Origin: Pelagibius sp. Alg239-R121
GTDB lineage: Bacteria > Pseudomonadota > Alphaproteobacteria > Kiloniellales > Kiloniellaceae
DNA length: 64,000 bases
NCBI RefSeq assembly: GCF_947331435.1
Contig: NZ_CAMZOF010000014.1
Coordinates: 91,691-155,690 of the forward strand
Direction of reading: 5' to 3'
Of the stretch, positions 38,169 through 44,727 are shown piece after piece. The notes below the pieces were generated by a model. That model ran no database searches and was not told where the DNA came from. It saw nothing but the letters and a program-made list of their open reading frames with translations. A program made the position numbers and the translations under genes. Positions within the stretch are counted from its first letter, which is position 1. Each line of letters opens with the position of its first letter.

Positions 38169-38214
38169 CTAGGCAGAATTGAGAGAGGTTACCCAGAATC
38201 TCTCTAGTGCCTAG
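38169..38214 (-). terminator. Imperfect stem-loop at the end of the partition operon
   Basis: CTAGGCA at 38169-38175 pairs with TGCCTAG at 38208-38214, with an inner GAGAGAG/CTCTCT match. It overlaps the TAG stop of the ParB-like gene, where transcription of the parA operon would finish. There is no long T-run, so it may be a weak terminator or a protein site. Confidence 0.35.
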
Positions 38215-38546
38215 AGCTTTCTTCCATCTAGGTTTTCATACGGAGGAATATCAGCACCCTTCTCTCGTAGCAGCTGATAAAAATACTCTTTCTTCCCCAT
38301 TCCACTTTCGGCAACAAGCCGTTCGAGCTCATCGTTTATGAAGCGAGGAATACTGCCGATGTTGCACTGGACTTTATCGCGCAACTTCGCGCGTAAGTCA
38401 GACTCATAGGCACTGGGTTTAAATGCGCCAACCGTTTTTGCAACTTCTCGCTTCTTAGCTTTTGTCGCGTCTTGAGACTTTGGCTCTTTTGGCGGGTCTT
38501 TCGTTTCGATCTCGCCAAGAATATCAGCACTACTGAGCTTCGCCAT
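38211..38546 (-). CDS. Small ParA-partner protein (ParB-like role)
   Basis: 111 residues from the ATG at 38546, which shares its A with the TAA of the ParA gene (TAATG), a typical coupled pair. The N-terminal third is Lys/Pro-rich and probably flexible (ETKDPPKEPKSQDATKAKKR); the rest is helical (FINDELERLVAESGMGKKEY). It fits small DNA-binding partition partners encoded directly downstream of single-domain ParA ATPases, though no specific family is recognised. A longer frame start at 38654 is rejected because it overlaps ParA extensively. Role inferred from position. Confidence 0.65.
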   Translation of the reverse strand: MAKLSSADILGEIETKDPPKEPKSQDATKAKKREVAKTVGAFKPSAYESDLRAKLRDKVQCNIGSIPRFINDELERLVAESGMGKKEYFYQLLREKGADIPPYENLDGRKL

Positions 38547-39205
38547 TATGCTGCCTTCCGCTCGTAAAACTGCAAGTGCTTCCCGAGCTGAAGAGATGCG
38601 AGAAACTGCTTTACAGACTGGCGCGCCTTGCCGTCGGGCAAGCCCCCTGTCCAAGATATTTCATCGAAGCCGGTCAAGTTCGGTACGATCGCGCTCAAGA
38701 CTGGGAGCCCACTTTTCTCCAAGGATTCCTTTGCATTCGAAAGAACGTTGGTTCCCGGCTTCACTTTCCAAAGCACGATCTTAACTTCAGGCGCTTCACG
38801 ATTCCGTTTTGTCAGGTTGTTTGCATGAAGCCAGGTCCGGGCGGCGCCCATAATGTCTTTCTTCGATCCACCACTTGGTATCAGGATGAGATCAGATGCT
38901 TGAATGGCGTATGTCGCCATTCTTGAATCATAACCCGCTGTGTCGACCAAAATTACATCGTATCGGCTTTCCAGCTTGTCGATGAGGTCAAAGACAGAGT
39001 CTTCCTTGTGGTGTGGCACGACATCTAGGTTCGAGACTTCATTTTGTTCGGCCCATTCAACACAGGATTCTTGCGGGTCTGTGTCGATGATTAGAACTTT
39101 TGCGCCATCATCGCTCATCGCGGCGGCAAGACAGGAAATCATGGTCGATTTTCCGGCTCCGCCCTTTTGTTGGACGGCCGTAATGATCTGGGCAGTTTTT
39201 TTCAT
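38546..39205 (-). CDS. parA: ParA-family partition ATPase (first copy)
   Basis: 219 residues, the short form without an N-terminal DNA-binding domain. The deviant Walker A motif is QQKGGAGKSTM near residues 13-22; Walker A' LIIDTDPQ near 39-46; Walker B DVILVDTAG near 79-87. ParA ATPases move plasmid copies apart by ATP-dependent binding to the nucleoid, with a partner protein bound to a centromere site. The repeat array immediately upstream (39231-39410) is the likely centromere and operator. Coupled to the downstream small partner gene. It differs clearly from the second ParA at 43150-43947. Confidence 0.88.
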   Translation of the reverse strand: MKKTAQIITAVQQKGGAGKSTMISCLAAAMSDDGAKVLIIDTDPQESCVEWAEQNEVSNLDVVPHHKEDSVFDLIDKLESRYDVILVDTAGYDSRMATYAIQASDLILIPSGGSKKDIMGAARTWLHANNLTKRNREAPEVKIVLWKVKPGTNVLSNAKESLEKSGLPVLSAIVPNLTGFDEISWTGGLPDGKARQSVKQFLASLQLGKHLQFYERKAA

Positions 39206-39230
39206 GGCGCCTCGCCTTAATGATAGATAA

Positions 39231-39410
39231 CAGTTAATAGATACCTGAAAAACAGTTAATCGATTATTAGGTAATAGTTAATCAGATAACTGCTAATCTG
39301 TTACCTATTATCTTATGTGTCAATGATTAATTGTTATCAATTATCTGATAATAAGTAAACCATTATCTGGTAACAGGTAACAGGTAACAGGTAACAGGTA
39401 ACAGGTTTCA
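39231..39410. repeat. Partition/operator repeat array upstream of parA
   Basis: Five perfect tandem GGTAACA units (39369-39403) followed by a degenerate GGTTTCA. To their left, AT-rich DNA holds repeated CAGTTAAT or TAGTTAAT words (39231, 39253, 39275) and related AGATAACTG/CTGTTACC words in both orientations. Direct repeats plus scattered inverted motifs in front of parA are typical of a centromere (parS/parC) that doubles as operator; iterons of an origin are an alternative, but no initiator gene is recognised next to them. Confidence 0.7.
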
Positions 39411-39635
39411 TTTTGCGACGCGCACTTCATGTCTATTGTATCGAACGCGACCTCCAGATGCCCCCGATAGGGGGTCAATTCCAGGAGTGTCAGAAAATAA
39501 ACAGAATGTTAATCATTCCGTAATATATTGGACTTTGAAAGCGTCGGAAATGAGCAGCTATCAAGGGGTTTGTTGGATCGTTTTCGTCGATTGTCTAAAT
39601 TCTGGACAACATCTTTTGGACGTAAGGAGCTCAAT

Positions 39636-39881
39636 GTGCGAGGTCACGAAATCACGACATGGAGAAAGCGAAACGGATACACTCAAGAAGCTTTGATGAA
39701 AGAACTGGACGTTCGCTCCAGACAAACTCTCAGCAATTGGGAGAACGCAGCGACAAACGTTCCACGAATTGTTGAGCTTGCCTTAATCGCGTTAGATCAA
39801 TTTCCAGAAAATCGAAGAATCTTCGGACACAAAGCTAACGAGCGGGGACAGCGCGCCTACTTCAGAAACAAAGGGAAGTAG
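39636..39881 (+). CDS. XRE-type HTH regulator (small)
   Basis: About 81 residues from a GTG start at 39636 with AAGGAG six nt upstream; this start was preferred to a TTG at 39528, which has no ribosome site and adds a non-conserved extension. The product begins almost directly with a Cro/C1-like helix-turn-helix: ITTWRKRNGYTQEALMKELD, then RSRQTLSNWENAATNVPRI. A DNA-binding regulator, transcribed divergently from parA across the repeat array; it may control parA or the tiny membrane peptide gene that follows by 1 nt. Confidence 0.7.
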   Translation: MRGHEITTWRKRNGYTQEALMKELDVRSRQTLSNWENAATNVPRIVELALIALDQFPENRRIFGHKANERGQRAYFRNKGK

Positions 39882-39882
39882 T

Positions 39883-40020
39883 ATGTCGGATGAAGTACCC
39901 GACCGACTTGAAATTAGTGTAGGGATTTTTCGTGCCGCTGCGGTTGGAAAGCTCGCCGTCTGCGGTCTTTTAGCTTTAGGATTGACCGTGCTTGCTTGCA
40001 AAGCGTTCGGTGTTGTTTAG
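39883..40020 (+). CDS. 45-residue single-TM peptide
   Basis: ATG at 39883, AAGGGAAG just upstream (inside the end of the XRE gene), stop TAG at 40018. The product starts with a charged 10-residue head (MSDEVPDRLE) and has one hydrophobic helix (LAVCGLLALGLTVLACKAF) with two Cys. One nt after the XRE gene, so almost surely co-transcribed. Function unknown; a small membrane toxin or regulator peptide paired with the XRE protein is a guess. Confidence 0.5.
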   Translation: MSDEVPDRLEISVGIFRAAAVGKLAVCGLLALGLTVLACKAFGVV

Positions 40021-40055
40021 GACTAGGTCCAGCTTGTTCTCAAAAAACCGTACAT

Positions 40056-40229
40056 TCAGCCCGCAGTGCGCGCGCGAAGGAGCATGCTTTTTGCTCGGTC
40101 TGCGATCTGAAGAGCTTTTGCAATATATGCTGCGTCTCCTGACTCGAAAGCATCAGCCATAAAAATTTCAATGGCTTCAGGGCTGTCAAGGTCAGTTGCG
40201 GGATCATAGTTGTGCAGTTTTTCTTTCAT
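40056..40229 (-). CDS. Shortened antitoxin of the addiction-module antidote family
   Basis: 57 residues from the ATG at 40229, one nt after the toxin stop with GAGG eight nt upstream. The sequence LDSPEAIEIFMADAFESGD followed by AAYIAKALQIADRAKSM matches the N-terminal half of HigA-like antidote proteins (about 95-100 residues), in which ARGMSQIAKETGLSRESLY (the DNA-binding helix-turn-helix) should come next. Here the frame ends after LLRARTAG, so the HTH is missing. Either a truncation product or a minimal antitoxin. Confidence 0.65.
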   Translation of the reverse strand: MKEKLHNYDPATDLDSPEAIEIFMADAFESGDAAYIAKALQIADRAKSMLLRARTAG

Positions 40230-40230
40230 C

Positions 40231-40548
40231 TCAGTCCTCGTCATCTTCGTCATCATCCGTCCATCCAGCGGCGATGCGCTTTGCGGCAGCAATATCCCTT
40301 ACTTGAGTGCCCTTGTCACCTCCGCATAGCAGAATAATTAGGGAATCACCTCGCTTCATGTAGTAGACGCGATAGCCAGGTCCAATATGGATCCTGAGTT
40401 CATAAACATCTCCGCCGACCGACTTTGTATCGACAGATGCACCGTTTGCGAGCCGCGCCACTTTCGCTGTTATCGTCGCCTTACCTTTGCGATCCCTAAG
40501 TCGGCGAAACCACCTGAGATATGTCTCTGTTTGTTTGAGTACATACAT
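40231..40548 (-). CDS. RelE/HigB-type toxin (Gp49 family, addiction-module killer)
   Basis: 105 residues with the family landmarks: TETYLRWFRRLRDRKGKATI at the start, ARLANGASVDTKSVGGDVYE, then ELRIHIGPGYRVYYMKRGDS and LLCGGDKGTQVRDIAAAKRI. RelE/HigB-type toxins cut mRNA in translating ribosomes. Toxin-before-antitoxin order, as here, is usual for this subgroup. The very acidic tail (DDDEDDED) is unusual and might be a built-in neutralising or protein-contact segment. Reading away from the AbiE module. Confidence 0.85.
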   Translation of the reverse strand: MYVLKQTETYLRWFRRLRDRKGKATITAKVARLANGASVDTKSVGGDVYELRIHIGPGYRVYYMKRGDSLIILLCGGDKGTQVRDIAAAKRIAAGWTDDDEDDED

Positions 40549-40877
40549 ATCTTTGTGTAGGGTAAATTTTTGTGGACATCAAGCATAAACCTAACCACGG
40601 TATTTTTGTTGGGGCAGAGTGTCACGTCACTTTTTGCTATTTTTGTGCGTTTTTATATGCTGTTAGACGGTTTCAACTCACCATCGACATTTGCTCGGTG
40701 TTGCTACGTGGAGCCTCTTAGGCGGCCGTCTGATTACAATTGTAGGCCTATGAGCTGTTGGCTGTATTGCAGCCGTTTGTGTATATTTGACCTCTTGGTA
40801 TTGCACGTAAGGGAAGTGTCGAGAGCCACAACGGTGTTTCGCGCGCCATCACGCGAGACTGGATGAGAATCTGGCAG
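40549..40877. other. Intergenic gap between RelE-type toxin and AbiE genes
   Basis: About 330 bp with no convincing gene. It must hold the leftward promoter of the toxin pair and the upstream part of the AbiE promoter. No repeats or RNA gene recognised. Confidence 0.5.
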
Positions 40878-40966
40878 CATGATAAAAGCCCATGTCTGAA
40901 AACTGTATACATTATTCGGACATGGGCTTTTATCATGTCCGAAATCATGCTACAAATTTCGGACAT
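40878..40966 (+). promoter_or_regulatory. AbiE operator: nested inverted repeats around promoter and start codon
   Basis: A 19-bp perfect inverted repeat (arms 40878-40896 and 40919-40937, core ATGATAAAAGCCCATGTC) is followed by a second one (ATGTCCGAAAT at 40935-40945 and its complement at 40956-40966) that begins at the AbiEi start codon. Four copies of a CATGTC(C/T)GAA half-site in alternating orientation result. Between the first arms lies TATACATTAT, a plausible -10 region. AbiEi antitoxins are known to repress their own operon by binding inverted repeats, which fits this layout. Confidence 0.75.
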
Positions 40967-41621
40967 GAACCAATTGAAACCCAACCTAAAAGCCAAACTC
41001 CTAACGCGCATCAATGGAAGTGCCCCGCGCTCCGTTTGGACGCCTGGCGACTTCCTCGATCTCGGCGGACGCGCTGCCGTCGACAAGGTCCTGCAACGAC
41101 TGACCGCTGCCGGCACCCTACGGCGTGTCGATCGGGGGCTCTATGACAAGCCTACGCTGAACAGCTTTACTAAGCAGAATAGCCCACCGGATCCGCGCGA
41201 AGTGATAGAGGCAGTAGCGCGCCGCGATCAAATACGCGTGCTTGTCGATGGCATGACCGCTGCAAATGATCTGGGACTAACGAATGCCGTTCCAGCCAAG
41301 ATCGTCGTCCACACCGATGCGCGTTTAAAATCAATTTCGCTCGGTAAGCTCGACATCATCTTTAAGCCCACCGCTGCTAGTAAGCTCTATTGGGCCGGCC
41401 GGCCGGCCATGCGCATTGTCCAGGCTCTGCACTGGCTGCGTGATACGATGGGGCGCCCCGATCATGATCAGATGTTGCAGCGTCGACTATCCCGGCTTCT
41501 GCACGATCCTGCGAAGGGGAGGCTGCTCCGCGACGATCTTGCCGACGGCCTCTCGACATTGCCAGCTTGGATGCAAACAATGTTGCACCCTATGTTCGAG
41601 AACAAAAGCCAAGCCAGATGA
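40935..41621 (+). CDS. abiEi: AbiEi-family antitoxin (type IV toxin-antitoxin)
   Basis: 228 residues from the ATG at 40935; an upstream in-frame ATG at 40863 is rejected because it would translate through the operator palindrome. The N-terminal winged helix (PRSVWTPGDFLDLGGRAAVD, then LTAAGTLRRVDRGLYDKP) binds the operator; the C-terminal domain (IRVLVDGMTAANDLGLT, KIVVHTDARLKSISLG, IIFKPTAASKLYWAGRPAM) is the DUF6088/AbiEi antitoxin domain. The stop overlaps the toxin ATG (ATGA). AbiE systems give phage resistance by abortive infection and can stabilise plasmids. Confidence 0.9.
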   Translation: MSEIMLQISDMNQLKPNLKAKLLTRINGSAPRSVWTPGDFLDLGGRAAVDKVLQRLTAAGTLRRVDRGLYDKPTLNSFTKQNSPPDPREVIEAVARRDQIRVLVDGMTAANDLGLTNAVPAKIVVHTDARLKSISLGKLDIIFKPTAASKLYWAGRPAMRIVQALHWLRDTMGRPDHDQMLQRRLSRLLHDPAKGRLLRDDLADGLSTLPAWMQTMLHPMFENKSQAR

Positions 41622-42688
41622 ACCCAGCATTCGATCGCATAATTTCAGCGGATGAGGAGACCCAGCTGGGCCTTTTCACGACGACAGCGCAGCGGCTGGG
41701 AACCACACCGCAGAACGCCGAAAAGGATTTCTGGGTTTGCTGGACACTCGACGCATTGTTCAACGGGTTGCCCGCAGGCCCTAGGCTCCTCTTTAAAGGC
41801 GGCACGTCCCTCTCCAAGGGGTTCGGAATCATTCGTCGCTTCTCGGAAGATATTGACGTTACCGTCTTCCGCGACGACCTGGGTCACGCGGCCTCAATCG
41901 AGGAGCTCCGGGCGATGAGTGGCAAGAAGCGGAAGGCAGCACTTGATGCCATCAAATCGGCCTGCGAAGCTCATATCAACGGGCCGCTTATGACCGAGCT
42001 GTCAGAGATCATTGCTAATACAGCGCGTCGTAACGGGTTGGCTGAAGGTAAGCTTGTCATTGAACCGGACCCTGAAGACGACCAAGCACTCTATGTGCGC
42101 TATCCGACAGCGACCCCGACGGACACCTACATCAGCAAGGCCGTGAAGATCGAGTCCGGTGCTAAATCCGCACTCGATCCTCATTCGGTGCGCAGCCTGC
42201 GCCCCTACCTTGAGGATGACGCTCCCGGCATTGATCTAAGTGTCAATAATATCAAGATTGTCGATGCTGAGCGTACCTTCTGGGACAAAGTGGTCATTTT
42301 GCACGGCCTTCGGCGGTGGTTCGACAAACGCGGAGAGCTACGCGGCGGCGGCCAGCGGGTATCGCGCCACTACTATGATGTCCATCAACTCATGGCGTCG
42401 GAGGTGGGCGAAAGGGCTATTGAAGATCCCGCGCTTGGTGTCGATTGCGTCACCCATGCCCGCATGTTCTTCAATCGGCCGGATTTTGACCTTATAACTG
42501 CGGTGTCACCGACTTTCGCCCTCACGCCTAAGGGCGGCATGTATGATGTTCTGCGTCTAGATTACCGTGCCATGGCCGGTATGATTTTTGGCGAAGCACC
42601 AGAGTTTGATGTTGTTATCGAGCGCATTGCGGAGTTGGAAACCAAGCTCAACGCTAAGGTTGATACGAGCGTTGAAGTCGCTGACTGA
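41618..42688 (+). CDS. abiEii: AbiEii-family nucleotidyltransferase toxin
   Basis: 356 residues from the ATG at 41618. The nucleotidyltransferase signature is intact: LLFKGGTSLSKGFGIIRRFS followed by EDIDVTVF (GG-S...D-x-D metal site), about residues 62-90. A lysine-rich helical C-terminal half follows, with WDKVVILHGLRRWFDKRGEL and SRHYYDVHQLM as in the DUF1814/AbiEii family. Members transfer nucleotides to tRNA or other targets and stop growth; the partner AbiEi neutralises this. Full length, no lesions seen. The usual plasmid-stability and phage-defence pair. Confidence 0.9.
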   Translation: MNPAFDRIISADEETQLGLFTTTAQRLGTTPQNAEKDFWVCWTLDALFNGLPAGPRLLFKGGTSLSKGFGIIRRFSEDIDVTVFRDDLGHAASIEELRAMSGKKRKAALDAIKSACEAHINGPLMTELSEIIANTARRNGLAEGKLVIEPDPEDDQALYVRYPTATPTDTYISKAVKIESGAKSALDPHSVRSLRPYLEDDAPGIDLSVNNIKIVDAERTFWDKVVILHGLRRWFDKRGELRGGGQRVSRHYYDVHQLMASEVGERAIEDPALGVDCVTHARMFFNRPDFDLITAVSPTFALTPKGGMYDVLRLDYRAMAGMIFGEAPEFDVVIERIAELETKLNAKVDTSVEVAD

Positions 42689-42782
42689 ACTATAGCATTG
42701 CCGCCGCGTCAGTGCGCAGATCGTTCGGAGGCATGTCAGACAAACGCTGTGATCACACGACGATAATTTTGTGAAACAAAGT

Positions 42783-43163
42783 TTATTCAATAACGGCGCG
42801 AAGCATGCGGGCGACTGCAGCATCATTTTCTTCGATGAGATCCCGAAACATTCCGCCTACATTGATCCGACTCTGCGACTTGGCGGGGAGGCGGGCGATC
42901 AGGTCGAGAATGACTTGTTCTGTTTCACTCCCGGGTGGCACCGAGAGCGTACATCTCAGAGTCTTGCGCGTAGGCGCCTCGTTCTTAGCTGCGGGGAGCG
43001 CTCGTTTTTTTCTGGAGGGTTTTTTGCCAGTGGCTTCACCGGCGGGACTGTTTCGCTCAGAATCATCTTTGGTGGTTTGACCTCCAGCAAGAGTGGAGAC
43101 CGTTGGGGCAACGCCTTTGACCTTGGCGTCCATCAAGGTACGCGCACTTTTAAGCCGGGACAT
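42783..43163 (-). CDS. Small ParA-partner protein (second partition module)
   Basis: 126 residues. The first 75 are Lys/Arg/Ala/Pro-rich and probably disordered; the rest (RKTLRCTLSVPPGSETEQVI, then LDLIARLPAKSQSRINVG) looks like a short beta-helix-helix unit, as in ribbon-helix-helix partition partners. The ATG at 43163 overlaps the end of the ParA gene by 14 nt and has GGAG eight nt upstream. Role assigned by position, not by family. Confidence 0.6.
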   Translation of the reverse strand: MSRLKSARTLMDAKVKGVAPTVSTLAGGQTTKDDSERNSPAGEATGKKPSRKKRALPAAKNEAPTRKTLRCTLSVPPGSETEQVILDLIARLPAKSQSRINVGGMFRDLIEENDAAVARMLRAVIE

Positions 43164-43947
43164 TCTCGAGCTCCTGTAACAGTTCTAATTGGGTCAGCAA
43201 CTCCGCTAGGATCTTCAGGGCTTTGCCGTGTTTTTCCATGGCCCGCTTGGCTGACGAACGAATAGCAGGGGTGCCGCCCTCCTTCGCGGTCTGTTCCGCT
43301 CGGTCCACCAGATGACCGAGTGTCGTACCTGCATAGTGCGCATCGTTATAGGATGACGATTGGGACGGACCAGGTACGCAAGGGAAGAGCTCGCTGAGCG
43401 CGGCCTTGCTGTCTCGGACTGTATTGGCTTGAAGAGCGGTTTGCCGGGTAAAGACAACGCGAAATGACTCTCGTGGGTCTGCGGATTCATCGACCCTGGC
43501 CAATGCTGCTTCATAGGTCTTGTAGGTAACGATAACTGGTTCGAACTCCGCTGAAGAGCCGTCAGTTGGGCAAAGCACGACATCTGCCGCGCTCATCGCA
43601 ACAGATGTCAACAGAGCGGCCTCTCCTTTGGTATCGACAATTACGAAGTCGTATTCGTCTTCATCTTCGATCTTCAGGAGGTGCTGGTATGCCAATTTTG
43701 CATTTTGCGTATCGTCGTCATCGAAGATCGCGGCATCGATCATTAATTCGGAAGACGGTGGGGTAGGGTAGGCGTTGCTGGTGTCCGCTTTGAACCAGCG
43801 CGCAACGGTGCCCTGTTCATCCAGATCTACGACTCTGACACGCTTGCCAGCTCTGTGAAGCGCGCTGGCGATGCCGATGACGAGCAGGGATTTCCCTGCG
43901 CCGCCTTTTGAATTTGCTACGACGATTAACTTCAAGGCGCTCTCCAT
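43150..43947 (-). CDS. ParA-family ATPase (second copy)
   Basis: 265 residues. Deviant Walker A VANSKGGAGKSLLVIGIASA near residues 10-25, Walker A' VRVVDLDEQGTVARW near 38-52, Walker B YDFVIVDTKGEAALL near 98-112. No N-terminal HTH, so an orphan or plasmid type Ib-like ParA. Together with the 126-residue partner and upstream palindromes it forms a second partition-like module 4 kb from the first. The position beside mobC/relaxase raises the alternative that it is a transfer-linked ParA (VirC1-type) rather than a segregation ATPase. Confidence 0.85.
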   Translation of the reverse strand: MESALKLIVVANSKGGAGKSLLVIGIASALHRAGKRVRVVDLDEQGTVARWFKADTSNAYPTPPSSELMIDAAIFDDDDTQNAKLAYQHLLKIEDEDEYDFVIVDTKGEAALLTSVAMSAADVVLCPTDGSSAEFEPVIVTYKTYEAALARVDESADPRESFRVVFTRQTALQANTVRDSKAALSELFPCVPGPSQSSSYNDAHYAGTTLGHLVDRAEQTAKEGGTPAIRSSAKRAMEKHGKALKILAELLTQLELLQELENVPA

Positions 43948-44301
43948 ACTGAGTACGTTTCTCGCATTGCACGATAGGTTTCACGCCGTGTGACTTACGT
44001 AATACGTAAAGTATGATGCGTAAAGTGATAACCGGAATGCGGAACGGCCATTGCGCAGTGCGGAGGATGATTCATCGTGTGATTTGTATCGTACGACCCA
44101 ATTGCAAATGGTCGGAATCTAACTTCCGTAATATGCACGGCGTAGTGCAGAGATCATGATCAACGACAGTCTGAGAGCGAAGCGAACCAACTATGAATAT
44201 GGTGGCTATGAATATGGTGGCAAGATAATATATAATGTGCTACACAATTCTATGCGAGTTTCACTCCTGATTCCACCTTTCTTGTGATTGCCCTGATTTT
44301 T
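43948..44301. promoter_or_regulatory. Region between parA2 and mobC: palindrome, direct repeats, candidate oriT
   Basis: 354 bp between divergent genes. TTACGTA-A-TACGTAA at 43995-44009 is a near-perfect palindrome followed by GCGTAAAGTG, a probable operator for the ParA module. CTATGAATATGGTGG is tandemly repeated at 44191-44205 and 44206-44220, just ahead of mobC. MobC/relaxase systems usually nick an oriT located directly upstream of their genes, so it probably lies here, but I cannot name a nic site. Confidence 0.5.
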
Positions 44302-44727
44302 ATGACAAAGCGCCCGAAGAAACGGCCTTCCGTAACGACCTCAATTCGCATGAGCAAAGCCGAGCATGACCATCTTAAGGCGTTCGCTTCCCGCAATGGC
44401 GTGACGGTTTCGGCGTTGTTTAAGACTTCGCTGAGGATTGCGTTGGGCGTGCCGACGCGTGAGGAGGAGAACATTCGGAAGTTCAGCGACATACAGCGGC
44501 AGTTGTTCGGCGCGGCTCACAATCTAAATCAGATCACACGCGCCGCGAATGCCGGGCGCTTTAAGCTTGGCGGTCACGCAGAGGCCGTGATCAACGATTT
44601 GGCCGAGGAAGTTCGGCGTACACACGATCTGTTTGTCGATTTCCGCCGGGCGGCCCATAGCCGAGATTTGCTGGATGCGCTCGCCATCTCCACTGAGTTG
44701 GACGAGAGAGCCGAGGCAAATGGCTAG
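44302..44727 (+). CDS. mobC: MobC-like relaxosome accessory protein
   Basis: 141 residues from the ATG at 44302 (a GTG at 44284 in frame is less likely). N-terminal ribbon-helix-helix (VTTSIRMSKAEHDHLKAFAS, then VTVSALFKTSLRIALG) and the MobC signature LFGAAHNLNQITRAANAGRF. MobC proteins bind oriT and help the relaxase open the strands. The end overlaps the relaxase start by 8 nt, a typical mobilisation operon. Confidence 0.85.
   Translation: MTKRPKKRPSVTTSIRMSKAEHDHLKAFASRNGVTVSALFKTSLRIALGVPTREEENIRKFSDIQRQLFGAAHNLNQITRAANAGRFKLGGHAEAVINDLAEEVRRTHDLFVDFRRAAHSRDLLDALAISTELDERAEANG

Noticed and set aside
39361..39410. GGTAACA tandem units as a CRISPR array
   Set aside because: Seven-base units without spacers or cas genes; position before parA fits a partition site.
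41590..41887. Minus-strand frames over the AbiEii start
   Set aside because: Antisense shadows of the toxin gene with no family or signals.
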